From a virus: a DNA stretch of 64,000 nucleotides. The notes beneath the pieces were generated by a model. The model saw nothing but the letters and a program-made list of their open reading frames with translations. It did not search any database and was not told where the DNA came from. Position numbers and translations under genes: made by a program. Each line of letters starts with the position of its first letter. Position 1 is the stretch's first letter. The stretch is from positions 60,601 to 124,600 of the IMG/VR virus record IMGVR_UViG_3300045012_000235. The stretch is one strand, 5' to 3'. This document shows positions 1 through 8,353 of this stretch, piece after piece.

Positions 1-2
1 GG

Positions 3-488
3 CCCGCCGACCTCCAGCATCCCGAGGTCAAGGGGATCGCCATCGGTGGTTGCCGCGTCTCCGGCAAACGGCTCGGCGGTCGCCTGCACGCGCACGCGCA
101 CATCCGCGGCGAGTCGCGCGGCTGGATCTGCTTTCGCAGTCCCGCGACGTTCGAGGAGAAAACCACGCGCCTGCACGAACTCGCGCACGTCGTCACCCGC
201 GAAGGACACACGAAGCGCTGGCGCGAGTTCCTGCTCCAGATCGGCGGGACGCTCGACGCCGTCGCCGGCTGCCGCGACCACCATCCGCGCAAGCGCCCGC
301 GCGTTGTGTCCACTGTCGTCAAGCCGGACGGCAGCGTCTTCGTCACCTACGACAGCGGCAGCGTGACCGGCTACCCGCCGGGGAGCCCCGGAGCCCTCAA
401 GCGAGGCGCCCCATCGGTGGGTCCTCCCACGACCGCCGAGTTCTTGGCGTGGAATGATCGTCTCAACAAGGCAGGTGGTTCCCAATGA
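3..488 (+). CDS. SprT-like zinc metallopeptidase, C-terminal part (5' end outside window)
   Basis: The frame is open from the window edge, so the N-terminus is missing. The visible 161 residues contain HELAH (bases 174-188) followed about ten residues later by GHTKRW. This is the HExxH...GH..W layout of SprT-like and related zinc peptidases, in which two histidines bind zinc and the glutamate is catalytic. Cellular SprT/Spartan proteins act on DNA-bound proteins; a role in clearing DNA-protein adducts in the phage is inferred only. The stop overlaps the next start (ATGA). The family call is fairly safe; the substrate is unknown. Confidence 0.7.
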   Translation, partial: PADLQHPEVKGIAIGGCRVSGKRLGGRLHAHAHIRGESRGWICFRSPATFEEKTTRLHELAHVVTREGHTKRWREFLLQIGGTLDAVAGCRDHHPRKRPRVVSTVVKPDGSVFVTYDSGSVTGYPPGSPGALKRGAPSVGPPTTAEFLAWNDRLNKAGGSQ

Positions 489-727
489 AAACTTCAAAGT
501 GCGCGGTGTTCACGGACAAAAACAAAAACGGCGTCTGCATCTGCGTCGTCAATTTCGAAGATCAAAAAGAGGTCAGCCAAGGATCCATCGTCCTCACGCC
601 GGCGATTGCGCGGCAGATCGCACACGACATCCTCGTCGAGGCCGACAAGATCGACGCGCTCGGCGGTCCGACGGAAGCACTCAAAAACATCTGCGTCCCC
701 GAGAACCGAAACGCGAGTGCGTCGTGA
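485..727 (+). CDS. hypothetical protein, 80 aa
   Basis: ATG overlaps the previous stop by four bases and the stop overlaps the next start, so it is translationally coupled on both sides. It is a soluble mixed alpha/beta protein with two N-terminal cysteines (C6 and C20). I do not recognise a family. Operon position and codon pattern support a real gene. Confidence 0.6.
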   Translation: MKTSKCAVFTDKNKNGVCICVVNFEDQKEVSQGSIVLTPAIARQIAHDILVEADKIDALGGPTEALKNICVPENRNASAS

Positions 728-1197
728 TGCCGAACACCCTCCTCACCAAAACCCAGCTCCGGGCGCTCGTCGCGCTCGCCGACGGGAAAGAGCGATCGAT
801 GCGCGCGTGCGGCGCCGTGAGCACGATGGAATCGCTGCGCGCTCGTGGGCTCATTGACTGCCGGCCCAATGAGAGTCTTGGTGACTCGCTCGCCGTGAAG
901 ATCAACGACGCGGGGCGGGCGTACCTGCCTACGGCTCGCCCCATTACCGAGGTCGACCGGATGCTCGCCCACGGCGACCGCATCGCGGGCAAGCCGTCCG
1001 CTCGCCGCCGCACGCACCTTCGGTTCGGCAAGCTCGAGATCGTCCTCGTCGAGGAGACGGCCGAACCGACCCTCGTCTACTTGACCAACGGCGAGGGCGT
1101 CATCGTCGAGGCGACAGCGGGCGAAATGATTCGAGCAGCGTCTGCCGTTCAGGAGCTGCTGGCAAACCCACCTCCCATGAAAAGGAACCCTCGATGA
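727..1197 (+). CDS. hypothetical protein, 156 aa, winged-helix-like N-terminus
   Basis: I chose the ATG that overlaps the upstream TGA; the frame is open further upstream but that part is antisense-like and lacks a ribosome site. Residues 5-55 (LTKTQLRALVALAD, then a helix and SLRARGLIDCR) look like a helix-turn-helix or winged-helix segment of the kind that asks whether a label is short or long. The C-terminal half has a beta-rich stretch. DNA binding is a guess from this pattern. Confidence 0.55.
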   Translation: MPNTLLTKTQLRALVALADGKERSMRACGAVSTMESLRARGLIDCRPNESLGDSLAVKINDAGRAYLPTARPITEVDRMLAHGDRIAGKPSARRRTHLRFGKLEIVLVEETAEPTLVYLTNGEGVIVEATAGEMIRAASAVQELLANPPPMKRNPR

Positions 1198-1583
1198 AAA
1201 CTACACTGCCTCTTCTCGCCGCCTTCGCGGCCGTCTTCTTCGCGCACCACGTGCAAGCCGACACGCCGGAGCTCCCGACGTACTCCTACGCCATCCAGAG
1301 CAAGGGTTACAAGGACGCGGGCCTGTTCATGTCGGCCATTCACCTCCGCGTGCCGTCCACGCTCTGGATCTGCGACGTCACCTACTCGGGCCGCGCCGGC
1401 ATGATGGTTCGGTGCTCGACCCCGCGACTGCCCGGCGGCGAGCTCCCCGAGGTCATCACGCACGTCAACTGCACGTCCGCCGACACGGACGCGGAAACCA
1501 TCCACTTGTCCACGCTGGATCAGGGGGTCTACGCTTCCATCTCGGTCATGTGCAAGCGCAACCTCTACGACGACGGGTTCTAG
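1194..1583 (+). CDS. exported protein with N-terminal signal peptide, 129 aa
   Basis: The N-terminus MKTTLPLLAAFAAVFFAHHVQA is a classical Sec signal peptide, with probable cleavage after VQA. The mature part has four cysteines (in WICDV, VRCST, VNCTS and VMCKR) that could form two disulfides in the periplasm. Start overlaps the upstream stop (ATGA). No family recognised. Export suggests a role at the host envelope, for example superinfection exclusion or lysis; that is inference. Confidence 0.6.
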   Translation: MKTTLPLLAAFAAVFFAHHVQADTPELPTYSYAIQSKGYKDAGLFMSAIHLRVPSTLWICDVTYSGRAGMMVRCSTPRLPGGELPEVITHVNCTSADTDAETIHLSTLDQGVYASISVMCKRNLYDDGF

Positions 1584-1588
1584 GCAAA

Positions 1589-1669
1589 ATGAAAACCCTC
1601 CTCGCCTACGCGCTGCCTTTCGCGCTCTTCATGGCCTGGGTCTGGTACGGCACCCACGGCGGACAGTAA
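1589..1669 (+). CDS. 26-residue single-pass membrane peptide
   Basis: A 26-codon frame starts 5 bases after the previous stop. It encodes a hydrophobic helix (LLAYALPFALFMAWVWY) with a short polar tail, enough for one membrane pass. It is too short to prove by coding statistics; its position between two operon genes supports it. Confidence 0.35.
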   Translation: MKTLLAYALPFALFMAWVWYGTHGGQ

Positions 1670-1695
1670 ACCCACTCAATCTAGGGGAATTGAAA

Positions 1696-1881
1696 ATGAC
1701 AGTCGAACACCTTCAAATCATGGCCAGGCGCCTGCACGCGCGCGACATCCGGATCAGCTTTCGGCGCAACTGGTCCGTCGCTGTCGTGACCGAGGATGCC
1801 AACATCATCATTGGTCATTCGTCCGACGAGCTCGAGACCGCCGTTCGCAACACCCTTCAAGAGCTCGAAAGGATCTCTTGA
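1696..1881 (+). CDS. hypothetical protein, 61 aa
   Basis: ATG at 1696 is preceded by AGGGGA at a good distance; a TTG two codons upstream lies too close to that site. Basic N-terminal half (MARRLHARDIRISFRRN) and an acidic, helical C-terminus. Unknown function. Confidence 0.5.
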   Translation: MTVEHLQIMARRLHARDIRISFRRNWSVAVVTEDANIIIGHSSDELETAVRNTLQELERIS

Positions 1882-2120
1882 GCACGGACCTCATAGCGGT
1901 ATGCGACGAGTGCCGAGAGGAGATCCACCTGGGGCAGAGGATGGGCTGTGAATTTTCATTCGGGTATGGGCGAAACGACGCCGTGGGACAGTCGCAGGTC
2001 GCAGAGTGGTGCCATGACCATTCAACCCACGGAAACGGCGTACGCGTCTTGATGGCCCAGAGCGAGCTGCACCAAAAGCTCGACGCAGAGAACTACACAA
2101 GACCCGCGTGGGACGAATGA
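1878..2120 (+). CDS. small CxxC protein, 80 aa
   Basis: TTG start overlaps the preceding stop (TTGA). The N-terminus carries CDEC, with further Cys/His at CEF and WCHDHSTH, so a metal-binding fold is plausible. Its end overlaps the YkgJ-like gene. Function unknown. Confidence 0.5.
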   Translation: MSTDLIAVCDECREEIHLGQRMGCEFSFGYGRNDAVGQSQVAEWCHDHSTHGNGVRVLMAQSELHQKLDAENYTRPAWDE

Positions 2121-2680
2121 ACCCCCACATCCGCTCTGCCTACCGCGAATTTGACGTCGCCGTCGCGCGCCTCGTCCGGAAGGCACGCACCGAGGTCAGC
2201 GTCCCGTGCGCGCCCGGCTGCAGCCACTGCTGCTCCGATGTCGCCTGGGCGATCCAGCCCGAGGTCGACGAGCTGGCCGAGCGCGTCCGCAGCATGCCGA
2301 CCGCGAAGCGCAACCGAGTCCTCGCGCGCACACGCGCCTGGCTCACTGGCATGCGCACGGCAGGCCTGGACCCGGACCACGTCTTCCCGGATCTCCGCAC
2401 CTACCACCGCGCCCGCCTCGCCTGCCCGCTGCTCGAAGACGGTCAGTGCACGGCCTACGACCTGCGGCCGCTCTCATGCCGGGCGCACTACGTCGTCGCA
2501 CCGGACGCGCGAGGCTGCGCAAACCGCGCGGAGGAGCCGACCATCACGACGCTGGAGATGCCGGACCTGATTGCCGGGACGGTTGTGCGAATGCTCGACG
2601 GTAAGCCCACTGAGCTTCGGGATCACCTCTTGCCCAGGCTGCTCGGGGCTGTACTTGATGTCGAACCGCTACCGGACTGA
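2117..2680 (+). CDS. YkgJ-family cysteine cluster protein
   Basis: The sequence has the family pattern C-x3-C-x2-CC (CAPGCSHCCS near residues 34-43) and later CPLLEDGQCTAYDLRPLSCR, followed by H and a further cysteine. These cysteines are expected to bind zinc or an iron-sulfur cluster. Members include flagellin lysine methylase-like proteins and many of unknown role. At about 187 residues the length fits. ATG chosen for its four-base overlap with the upstream stop. The family is well supported; the role in the phage is unknown. Confidence 0.75.
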   Translation: MNPHIRSAYREFDVAVARLVRKARTEVSVPCAPGCSHCCSDVAWAIQPEVDELAERVRSMPTAKRNRVLARTRAWLTGMRTAGLDPDHVFPDLRTYHRARLACPLLEDGQCTAYDLRPLSCRAHYVVAPDARGCANRAEEPTITTLEMPDLIAGTVVRMLDGKPTELRDHLLPRLLGAVLDVEPLPD

Positions 2681-2728
2681 TGCGAATCAGGAGCCGCGCC
2701 TAGCACTCGGTCGGGTTACACTTTCCGC

Positions 2729-2956
2729 ATGGACCAAGTCGTCTGGCTGTTCATCTCCATCCTGGTCGCGTGCCTCGTCTTCGCGATCCTGTTTTGGCTG
2801 GCAGGACTTACCGCGTCACTGTTCCCTCCAGCTCTTCAGCCAAAGGTCCGGACGTTCCTCTACATCCTGCTCGGCCTATTCGCGATCCTCTTCTTGCTCG
2901 GCGACATCGGGGTGTGGGGCACGTGGGGGTGGGGCGGTCATCACTACCACCGATAG
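2729..2956 (+). CDS. two-helix membrane protein, 75 aa
   Basis: Two hydrophobic segments (about residues 4-30 and 42-60) are separated by PPALQPKVR, and the protein ends in a Gly/Trp/His-rich tail (GWGGHHYHR). It resembles short two-pass membrane proteins common in Proteobacteria. A holin-like role is possible but unsupported. TACACT 6 bases before the ATG suggests a leaderless transcript. It abuts the convergent gene at 2957. Confidence 0.55.
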   Translation: MDQVVWLFISILVACLVFAILFWLAGLTASLFPPALQPKVRTFLYILLGLFAILFLLGDIGVWGTWGWGGHHYHR

Positions 2957-3235
2957 CTAGCCCACCCGGATCGCGAACCCGATCGCGATCCCGCACCCGA
3001 CGGCCAACACCACAAAGAGCGCGATCCACTTCTGCCGGCTGGCCCGGCGGATGAGGCTCGGCGGCTCGCTCGCGAACCGTGAGGCTTCACGGAGCAGCTT
3101 GCGCCGATCGTCCGGGCCGAGTCGCTCGGTCCGCCTGGATTCTTCGCGGATGAAGATCTCCGCCACCGTTTCTGTGACCTGGCCCGACCCGCGGCAGAGA
3201 TCGCAGCCGCCTTTGCATTTTGGGCACGCCCTCAC
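2957..3235 (-). CDS. membrane-anchored CxxCxG zinc-finger protein, 92 aa
   Basis: GTG start. The N-terminus has CPKCKGGCDLCRGSGQ, half of a DnaJ-type zinc finger, followed by a charged helical region. A C-terminal membrane helix (about residues 69-90) gives a cytoplasmic zinc knuckle with a tail anchor. It lies tail-to-tail with the upstream membrane protein. Confidence 0.55.
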   Translation of the reverse strand: MRACPKCKGGCDLCRGSGQVTETVAEIFIREESRRTERLGPDDRRKLLREASRFASEPPSLIRRASRQKWIALFVVLAVGCGIAIGFAIRVG

Positions 3236-3308
3236 AGAGACCTATCGTACCGTCAATTCTTGACTCCGCTACGTGGTCGTGGTCTCTAGGGGAGCGAGTC
3301 TGCACGGC

Positions 3309-3428
3309 GTAGCAACCGGGTAAACTCCGCCACCCTGCGAGGGGTCGCGCGATGGTGCTCGTCGGGCGGGACCTCCCACCCGCGATTGCTACCGCGCGGG
3401 CCTGCGCGCGGTCTCTCGCAGGGTGGCG
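3309..3428 (+). ncRNA. candidate structured RNA upstream of the primase gene
   Basis: Bases 3329-3342 (CGCCACCCTGCGAG) are perfectly complementary to 3415-3428. Inside this 14-bp stem, ACCGCGCG (3391-3398) and CGCGCGGT (3405-3412) form an 8-bp hairpin with a GGCCTG loop. GTAGCAA (3309-3315) can also pair with TTGCTAC (3386-3392), giving an alternative or pseudoknotted fold. No open frame explains the region. It could be a leader RNA, a free small RNA or part of a replication origin; strand and limits are uncertain. Confidence 0.5.
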
Positions 3429-3451
3429 TCAGCCAAGAAAGGGAGATTCCA

Positions 3452-3511
3452 GTGGCGACCGATCATCCGGCCGTAGAGAGCTTTCGCGTTAGTTTCTACG
3501 GTAAACGATGA
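3452..3511 (+). CDS. 19-residue leader peptide coupled to the primase gene
   Basis: GTG start with a strong ribosome site (AAGAAAGGGAGA). The frame runs 19 codons (MATDHPAVESFRVSFYGKR), and its TGA overlaps the primase ATG as ATGA. The primase ATG itself has no good ribosome site, so initiation there probably depends on translating this peptide. The sequence shows the overlap; coupling is inferred. Confidence 0.5.
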   Translation: MATDHPAVESFRVSFYGKR

Positions 3512-6201
3512 TGTCGGACCCGCAGCCCGTTGGGCTTGTTCTACCGGACTCGCTTTGCATCGTTGAGTCGGTCGAACAAGCCATCGAGGTCTGCTGCACC
3601 GCGGGACTCCGTCCCATCCTCATCCACGCCCCCGTCGAGGGAGGCGGTTGCACTTGCGGTCAGACCCACAAGGCCGCCGGCAAACACCCCATCGCGAAAA
3701 ACTGGCATGCACACGTTTACAGCCGCGATGAGCTCCTCGACGCAAGAGCGCGGCTCAAGTTTGTGCCGAACATTGGCATCGTACTCGGCGAGCAGCCGGG
3801 CGGCGAGTACCTCATCGCAGTCGATGTCGATGACGCCAACCGTTTCACGGTGCTCGAACTGCAGCTCGGCGCCTTGCCGGCGACACCGCGTTGCGATTCG
3901 GGGCGCGGCTATCGGCTCATCTTTGAGGCGCCGCCCGAGGTCGACGTCAAACAGCTCGTCAATGTCACTGGGGTCGGCGGCGAGTCGGGCGTGGACGTCA
4001 AAATCAAGGGCGGCCAGATTGTCGTCGCGCCCAGCGTGCACGCGAGCGGTCGGCGGTACGTCTGGACGAAAGTCGGCCCGATCGCCCGACTGCCCATTGC
4101 GTGGGCGTTGGAGCTCGTCAAGACGACCCCGCCACCGTGGGTGAAGAGCTTCACCCCACAAACGATGCAGGCCGACACGCGCGCCAAAAAGCGGGCGCAT
4201 CGGTACCTGGAAGTTGCCGTCATGCGTGACGCCGCCGCGCTTGCGGGATGCGGCGAAGGGATGCGCAACGACACGCTCTACAAGCGCGCGTTTGCGCTTT
4301 TCTCGCTCTGCGCGGGGCTCTACCTCTCCCACGAGTGGGCGTACGTCCACGAACAGCTCTTTCAAGCCGGGCGATCGGCGGGTCTACCCGAGCCCGAGGT
4401 TCGTCGGACGCTCTCCAGCGCCGAGAAGGGCGTGCGGGAGAGCGGCGCCGTACGGATGCCCGTCATGCTCGCCGAGCCAGAGCCGAGCCGGCCACCGTCA
4501 CCGCCAGGGACTTCGCGACCTCCTCCCTTCCAGGAAGAACCCGAGTTTAGACCGCAACATCCCTCGCGACCCGTCATCCGTGTGTCGACGGAGTTGTTAG
4601 AAAATGTAAATGCGGCCATCGCCGCACTCCGGACCGACAACAACATCTATCAGCGCGACGGTCTCTTGGTGCACACAACCCGCGTCACGCGCGAAGAGAG
4701 CGATGTCTCTCCGCACGTCGAGACCGACGACGGACGGCTCCACAAGCAGCTCGTCGAGGGCAGTCCGCAGATCCGAGAGACTCGGCTGTCCACCGTTCGT
4801 GAACGACTCTCGGCCGTCGCTGTCTTTCAGAAGTACGTCGAGAGCGCGGATCGGTGGAAGCCCATTCTACCGACCGACGCCATCGTGTCTGCGGTCCACG
4901 ACCGGGGGCAGTGGTCCGGTATTCCTCCCATCGTCGGTGTGGTGGAAACGCCGATGTTCTGTCCTGGTGGGGTGATCGTACAAACCACGGGCTACGACAA
5001 GCGAACTGGCTACCTTTACATGCCGAGCGAGCCGTTCCCGGTGGTCAGCGACGAGAACGCGACACAGGAATACGCCCGCTGGGCCTTCGACTTCTTGAGG
5101 GACGTTTTCATCGACTTCCCATACGTGTCGCCCGCTCATCAATCAGTGGCCATTTCCGCCATCATGACGTTGGTCGCCAGGCCCGCGATTCAGGGTTCGA
5201 TCCCAGCGCATCTCTTCGACGCCTCGACTCGTGGCAGCGGTAAGACGCTCCAGACCGACGCCATCGCGACCGCAGTCACCGGGCGTGGTGCCCCACGCAT
5301 GAACTACACCTCCGATGAAGTGGAGTTGGAAAAGATCCTCGGCGGCTACGCGCTCAAGGGATCGTCATTCATCTGCCTGGACAACGTGCCGACAATGCGG
5401 CCGTTCGGTGGCGGTCCGCTCGATCGGGTACTTACGGCGCGCGATAAGGTGGACCTCCGGGTGCTCGGCCGAACTGAGGTACTCACACTCACCTGGCGGG
5501 CGCTCATCATGGCGACGGGCAACAACATCACGCTTTTTGGCGAGACCGCTCGGCGAGTTCTCATGGCTCGACTGGAACCGATCGAGGAAAACCCAGAACG
5601 GCGGACGAAATTCACGCACAACGATCTACTTGAGTACGTGCGGGCGCAGCGGCCGCGCCTCGTGTCGGCAGCGCTACTCATCCTGCGCGCGTATCATCGG
5701 GCGGGATGCCCCAACATGGGATGCGCGCGGTGGGGCTCGTTCGAGGAGTGGTCACGACTCATCCCGCACGCGATCGTGTTCGCGGGTGGCGCAGACCCCA
5801 TGCTCGCGCGGCCGGAGCAGGATGAGGATGTCGACGTCGAGACGCAGGCGCTGGCGTGTATGCTCGATCAGTTACCGGTGCTGCACGAGAAGCTCCATAC
5901 CCTGGCTCCCGAAAGCGTGAACGGTGTCGGGATTGCGGCGCGCACCATTGTGTCGGCGCTCTACGAGCAGAACCCCGAGTGGCCTGAGTTTGAGCCACTC
6001 CGAGATGCCGTCGAGATCCTATGTAAGCCAAAGTACGGAAAGGCTCCTAGCAAACCGGATGCCGCAACGCTTGGCTACAAGCTCCGGTCGATGCGATCGA
6101 GGGTCCTGGGCGGTAGGAAGCTCATCGGTAAGCCTGGTGAGGCCCACGTCACGATGTGGCGGGTCGAGAAGACCGACACGAAAATTGACGTAAGTAATTG
6201 A
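3508..6201 (+). CDS. bifunctional DNA primase-polymerase / helicase-like replication protein
   Basis: 897 residues. The N-terminal 200 match prim-pol domains: a CTCG cysteine pair, KHPIAKNW, GIVLGEQPGG, IAVDVDDAN with metal-binding aspartates, and the SGRGYRLIF and GGQIVVAPS strands. This domain makes primers and extends them. The C-terminal half has a P-loop (RGSGKT, about residues 574-579), a Walker B-like strand (SSFICLDN, about 619-626) and a sensor-like ATGNN, consistent with a ring helicase. A proline-rich linker (about 327-355) joins the halves. It probably opens and primes the origin. It is expressed from the coupled leader just upstream. Confidence 0.85.
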   Translation: MMSDPQPVGLVLPDSLCIVESVEQAIEVCCTAGLRPILIHAPVEGGGCTCGQTHKAAGKHPIAKNWHAHVYSRDELLDARARLKFVPNIGIVLGEQPGGEYLIAVDVDDANRFTVLELQLGALPATPRCDSGRGYRLIFEAPPEVDVKQLVNVTGVGGESGVDVKIKGGQIVVAPSVHASGRRYVWTKVGPIARLPIAWALELVKTTPPPWVKSFTPQTMQADTRAKKRAHRYLEVAVMRDAAALAGCGEGMRNDTLYKRAFALFSLCAGLYLSHEWAYVHEQLFQAGRSAGLPEPEVRRTLSSAEKGVRESGAVRMPVMLAEPEPSRPPSPPGTSRPPPFQEEPEFRPQHPSRPVIRVSTELLENVNAAIAALRTDNNIYQRDGLLVHTTRVTREESDVSPHVETDDGRLHKQLVEGSPQIRETRLSTVRERLSAVAVFQKYVESADRWKPILPTDAIVSAVHDRGQWSGIPPIVGVVETPMFCPGGVIVQTTGYDKRTGYLYMPSEPFPVVSDENATQEYARWAFDFLRDVFIDFPYVSPAHQSVAISAIMTLVARPAIQGSIPAHLFDASTRGSGKTLQTDAIATAVTGRGAPRMNYTSDEVELEKILGGYALKGSSFICLDNVPTMRPFGGGPLDRVLTARDKVDLRVLGRTEVLTLTWRALIMATGNNITLFGETARRVLMARLEPIEENPERRTKFTHNDLLEYVRAQRPRLVSAALLILRAYHRAGCPNMGCARWGSFEEWSRLIPHAIVFAGGADPMLARPEQDEDVDVETQALACMLDQLPVLHEKLHTLAPESVNGVGIAARTIVSALYEQNPEWPEFEPLRDAVEILCKPKYGKAPSKPDAATLGYKLRSMRSRVLGGRKLIGKPGEAHVTMWRVEKTDTKIDVSN

Positions 6202-6366
6202 TCTCTCGTTCAACTTTTAGGGAGATGAGGCGATGAGGGGGATAGTACAAGCGCATTTTTCAAAATCATGAACTTGGGCACTGCGTGTGCTACAACAGCT
6301 CGCTCCATACTGCATTTTTCGACAGTCACAAGTGCAGCATCCCCCTGATCTCCCTATCTCCCTGTG

Positions 6367-6960
6367 ATGGACCTGTTCTTCTGCCCTGTCTGTGGACGCC
6401 GGCATTGTAAAGCGATCGGGACAGTATGCTCCGATTGTCGCATCCAATCGATAGCGCAACGATCGAACCGTTCCGGCGACTTGATACCTGGAAGATGCTT
6501 CTACTGTGATCGGGAAACTTTCGTCGGTAACGAGCATGTTGTCCCGCTCGCTCGAGGTGGGCCACATGAGTCGTGGAACATTGAGAAAGCCTGTCTTCTC
6601 TGCAACGGAGATAAGAGCGATCAGCTTCCGAGCGAGTGGTGCCCAACCCATGAAGAGGCGCTCACCATCGAACGGCGGGTGCCGACCATTTTTCCACGGA
6701 TGCGGCACGGACGAATTATTGGCGATCACGCTGATGGGTACGCTCGTATCCGTTCGTTGTGTGCCAACTTTATCTACACACTCCATACTGAAATAAGAGG
6801 GTTACCGAAGAGGAAATTGAACCAGGCGGTCACCGCGTGGCGTGCTGTTGAAAAGCTCCAGAGACACGTCAATGACGTGATTGTGAACGCGGAAGCTAAA
6901 GGAGAGAATGTGGAGAGGAAAGTAGAGTTCCGCCACCAAGTGGTCAGCAATCCGCCTTGA
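6367..6960 (+). CDS. HNH endonuclease (free-standing, homing-like)
   Basis: About 197 residues. Two zinc ribbons frame an HNH core: CPVC, CSDC, then CFYC...EHVVPLARGGPHESWNIE...CLLCNGDKSD. The EH(V)VP dyad and late N are the catalytic bb-alpha-metal residues, and the four cysteines hold zinc. Base composition is less GC-rich than the neighbours and no ribosome site is evident, both typical of an inserted mobile endonuclease. Its stop overlaps the convergent VRR-NUC gene by 17 bases. Confidence 0.8.
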   Translation: MDLFFCPVCGRRHCKAIGTVCSDCRIQSIAQRSNRSGDLIPGRCFYCDRETFVGNEHVVPLARGGPHESWNIEKACLLCNGDKSDQLPSEWCPTHEEALTIERRVPTIFPRMRHGRIIGDHADGYARIRSLCANFIYTLHTEIRGLPKRKLNQAVTAWRAVEKLQRHVNDVIVNAEAKGENVERKVEFRHQVVSNPP

Positions 6961-7303
6961 CCATTGCCGCCAGCTCCGCACACCACCTCGCAACCGTCTG
7001 CTCCACCGACTCCCCGGCGAGTGGCCAAAGCACTACGTGAGGCACGCCCCAGGAGCGGCAGAACTCGGCCCAAACCCTCTGCTCGGCGGAGAGTCGACCG
7101 CTTCTAGACTTCAATTCGATTTCGACAACACGCCCACCACGAACGTACCCAACGAGGTCGCACTGCCCCTTGATGCCGTACCGAACGACCTGGCCCCCAT
7201 GCAGCGCGCGAGCGGCGCCGACGTTGCGGCGGAAAAGACGTATCTCAGGACAGAGACGAGGGGCGGCGAGAAGGAGCGCGTCTTGGGTGGTTAGCTCGCC
7301 CAT
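6944..7303 (-). CDS. VRR-NUC domain nuclease
   Basis: The motif set RRNVGAAR...RYGIKGQCDLVGY...VVEIELKSRSGRLSAEQ is that of VRR-NUC (PD-(D/E)XK) nucleases: D of CDL and E-x-K of EIELK are the metal ligands. I chose the ATG giving 119 residues, the family's usual phage length. The frame stays open upstream over the next gene, so a longer start is possible. Stand-alone phage members cut branched DNA, consistent with repair or junction processing beside Dam and helicase genes. Confidence 0.8.
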   Translation of the reverse strand: MGELTTQDALLLAAPRLCPEIRLFRRNVGAARALHGGQVVRYGIKGQCDLVGYVRGGRVVEIELKSRSGRLSAEQRVWAEFCRSWGVPHVVLWPLAGESVEQTVARWCAELAAMVKADC

Positions 7304-7310
7304 CGGAACA

Positions 7311-7544
7311 TCATAGGAGCCGACCACTACTGTCGATGATGCAGTAGCCGTTCTCCATGCAGACAGCTCGCATACGCTCCTTCGATCGAAACGGATTCTC
7401 TCTCGATCCATCACCCGTCTCGTCGGACCCGTTCTCTAGGTCGACGTAGAAAGAGAAGATATTTCGAGCGCATAAGCTTGAAGGGGCCTGAATCAATCTC
7501 GGGAGCGCCTCGATGAGGTCTCGCACACTCTGACGACTCACCAT
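7311..7544 (-). CDS. hypothetical protein, 77 aa
   Basis: ATG follows a GGAG ribosome site and overlaps the Dam gene's stop. No recognised motif. The context is a minus-strand operon of DNA-metabolism genes. Confidence 0.5.
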   Translation of the reverse strand: MVSRQSVRDLIEALPRLIQAPSSLCARNIFSFYVDLENGSDETGDGSRENPFRSKERMRAVCMENGYCIIDSSGRLL

Positions 7545-8353
7545 ATGAGGAGCTCCCCCACCGCACCGCGTTTTCCGCCATTGCTGTTGATGTTCCTTCG
7601 AGCTTGTACCGCGCGCATCTCGAACCCCCTGTAGAGCTCCCGCACAGCGGGGAGGTCTGCGTTCGAAAGTAGAACGTGAACGCCCGACGCCTTGAGTCGT
7701 CCGGCGAAATCGACCAAGCGTTCTTGATCGGCGATCCCGAATCCGGCCGCCGTGAAGCTAGTGAAATCACTGGTCCCACCCACCGGAACGTAGGGCGGGT
7801 CGAAGTACACGAAGTCGCCCGACCGGGCCGGCTCCGCCACAAAGGTGAAATCGGCCTGGACTAAATCCACCCCCTGAAGCGCTCGCGCGCAGGCGCGCAG
7901 ATTTGCCTCGTCGCAGACGGTGGGGTTCTTGTAGCTGCCGATCGGGACATTGAAACCGCCGGAACGGTTGACGCGGTAGAGGCCATTGAAGCCAGTCTTG
8001 TTGAGGTAGATCATCCGCGCAGCAAGAGCGGGGCCGGTCAAATCACTCCCCAGCCCGCGCACGTGATAGTAGTGCTTTGCAGAGTGCAGCCGAGCGTGGG
8101 CGTGTAGCGTTTTGATGACCTCCTCGACGTCGTCTCGAACAGCTCTGTAGGTGCCTACCAACTCGCCGTTGGCGTCGCCGAGTCGCGTACCGCCAACCGG
8201 AGAGAGGTCGAAGAAGACGGCTCCACCACCGAGGAACGGTTCGACGTAGCGGCCAAACTTCTCGGGCACATGCTTTCGGATCTCGGGTAGGAGCTGCCGC
8301 TTGCCGCCGACCCATTTCAGAAATGGTGTTGCCGGAGACGGTAGTGCGGTCAT
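7538..8353 (-). CDS. dam: DNA adenine N6-methyltransferase, Dam-like (D12 class)
   Basis: 271 residues from the ATG with AAGGAG upstream. The family motifs are in order: PFLKWVGGKRQLLPEI at the N-terminus, YVEPFLGGGAVFF (AdoMet-binding FxGxG), the D/N motif GDANGELV, then DPPY (FVYFDPPYVP), the catalytic motif IV. Such enzymes methylate adenine, commonly in GATC, and can protect phage DNA from host restriction or mark replication. The recognition site cannot be read from sequence. Confidence 0.9.
   Translation of the reverse strand: MTALPSPATPFLKWVGGKRQLLPEIRKHVPEKFGRYVEPFLGGGAVFFDLSPVGGTRLGDANGELVGTYRAVRDDVEEVIKTLHAHARLHSAKHYYHVRGLGSDLTGPALAARMIYLNKTGFNGLYRVNRSGGFNVPIGSYKNPTVCDEANLRACARALQGVDLVQADFTFVAEPARSGDFVYFDPPYVPVGGTSDFTSFTAAGFGIADQERLVDFAGRLKASGVHVLLSNADLPAVRELYRGFEMRAVQARRNINSNGGKRGAVGELLIW

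Noticed and set aside
3252-3264. GTCAATTCTTGAC palindrome as a fourth divergent RHH-type promoter.
   Set aside because: The -35-like halves are present, but convincing -10 boxes are missing on both sides and no regulator gene is adjacent.
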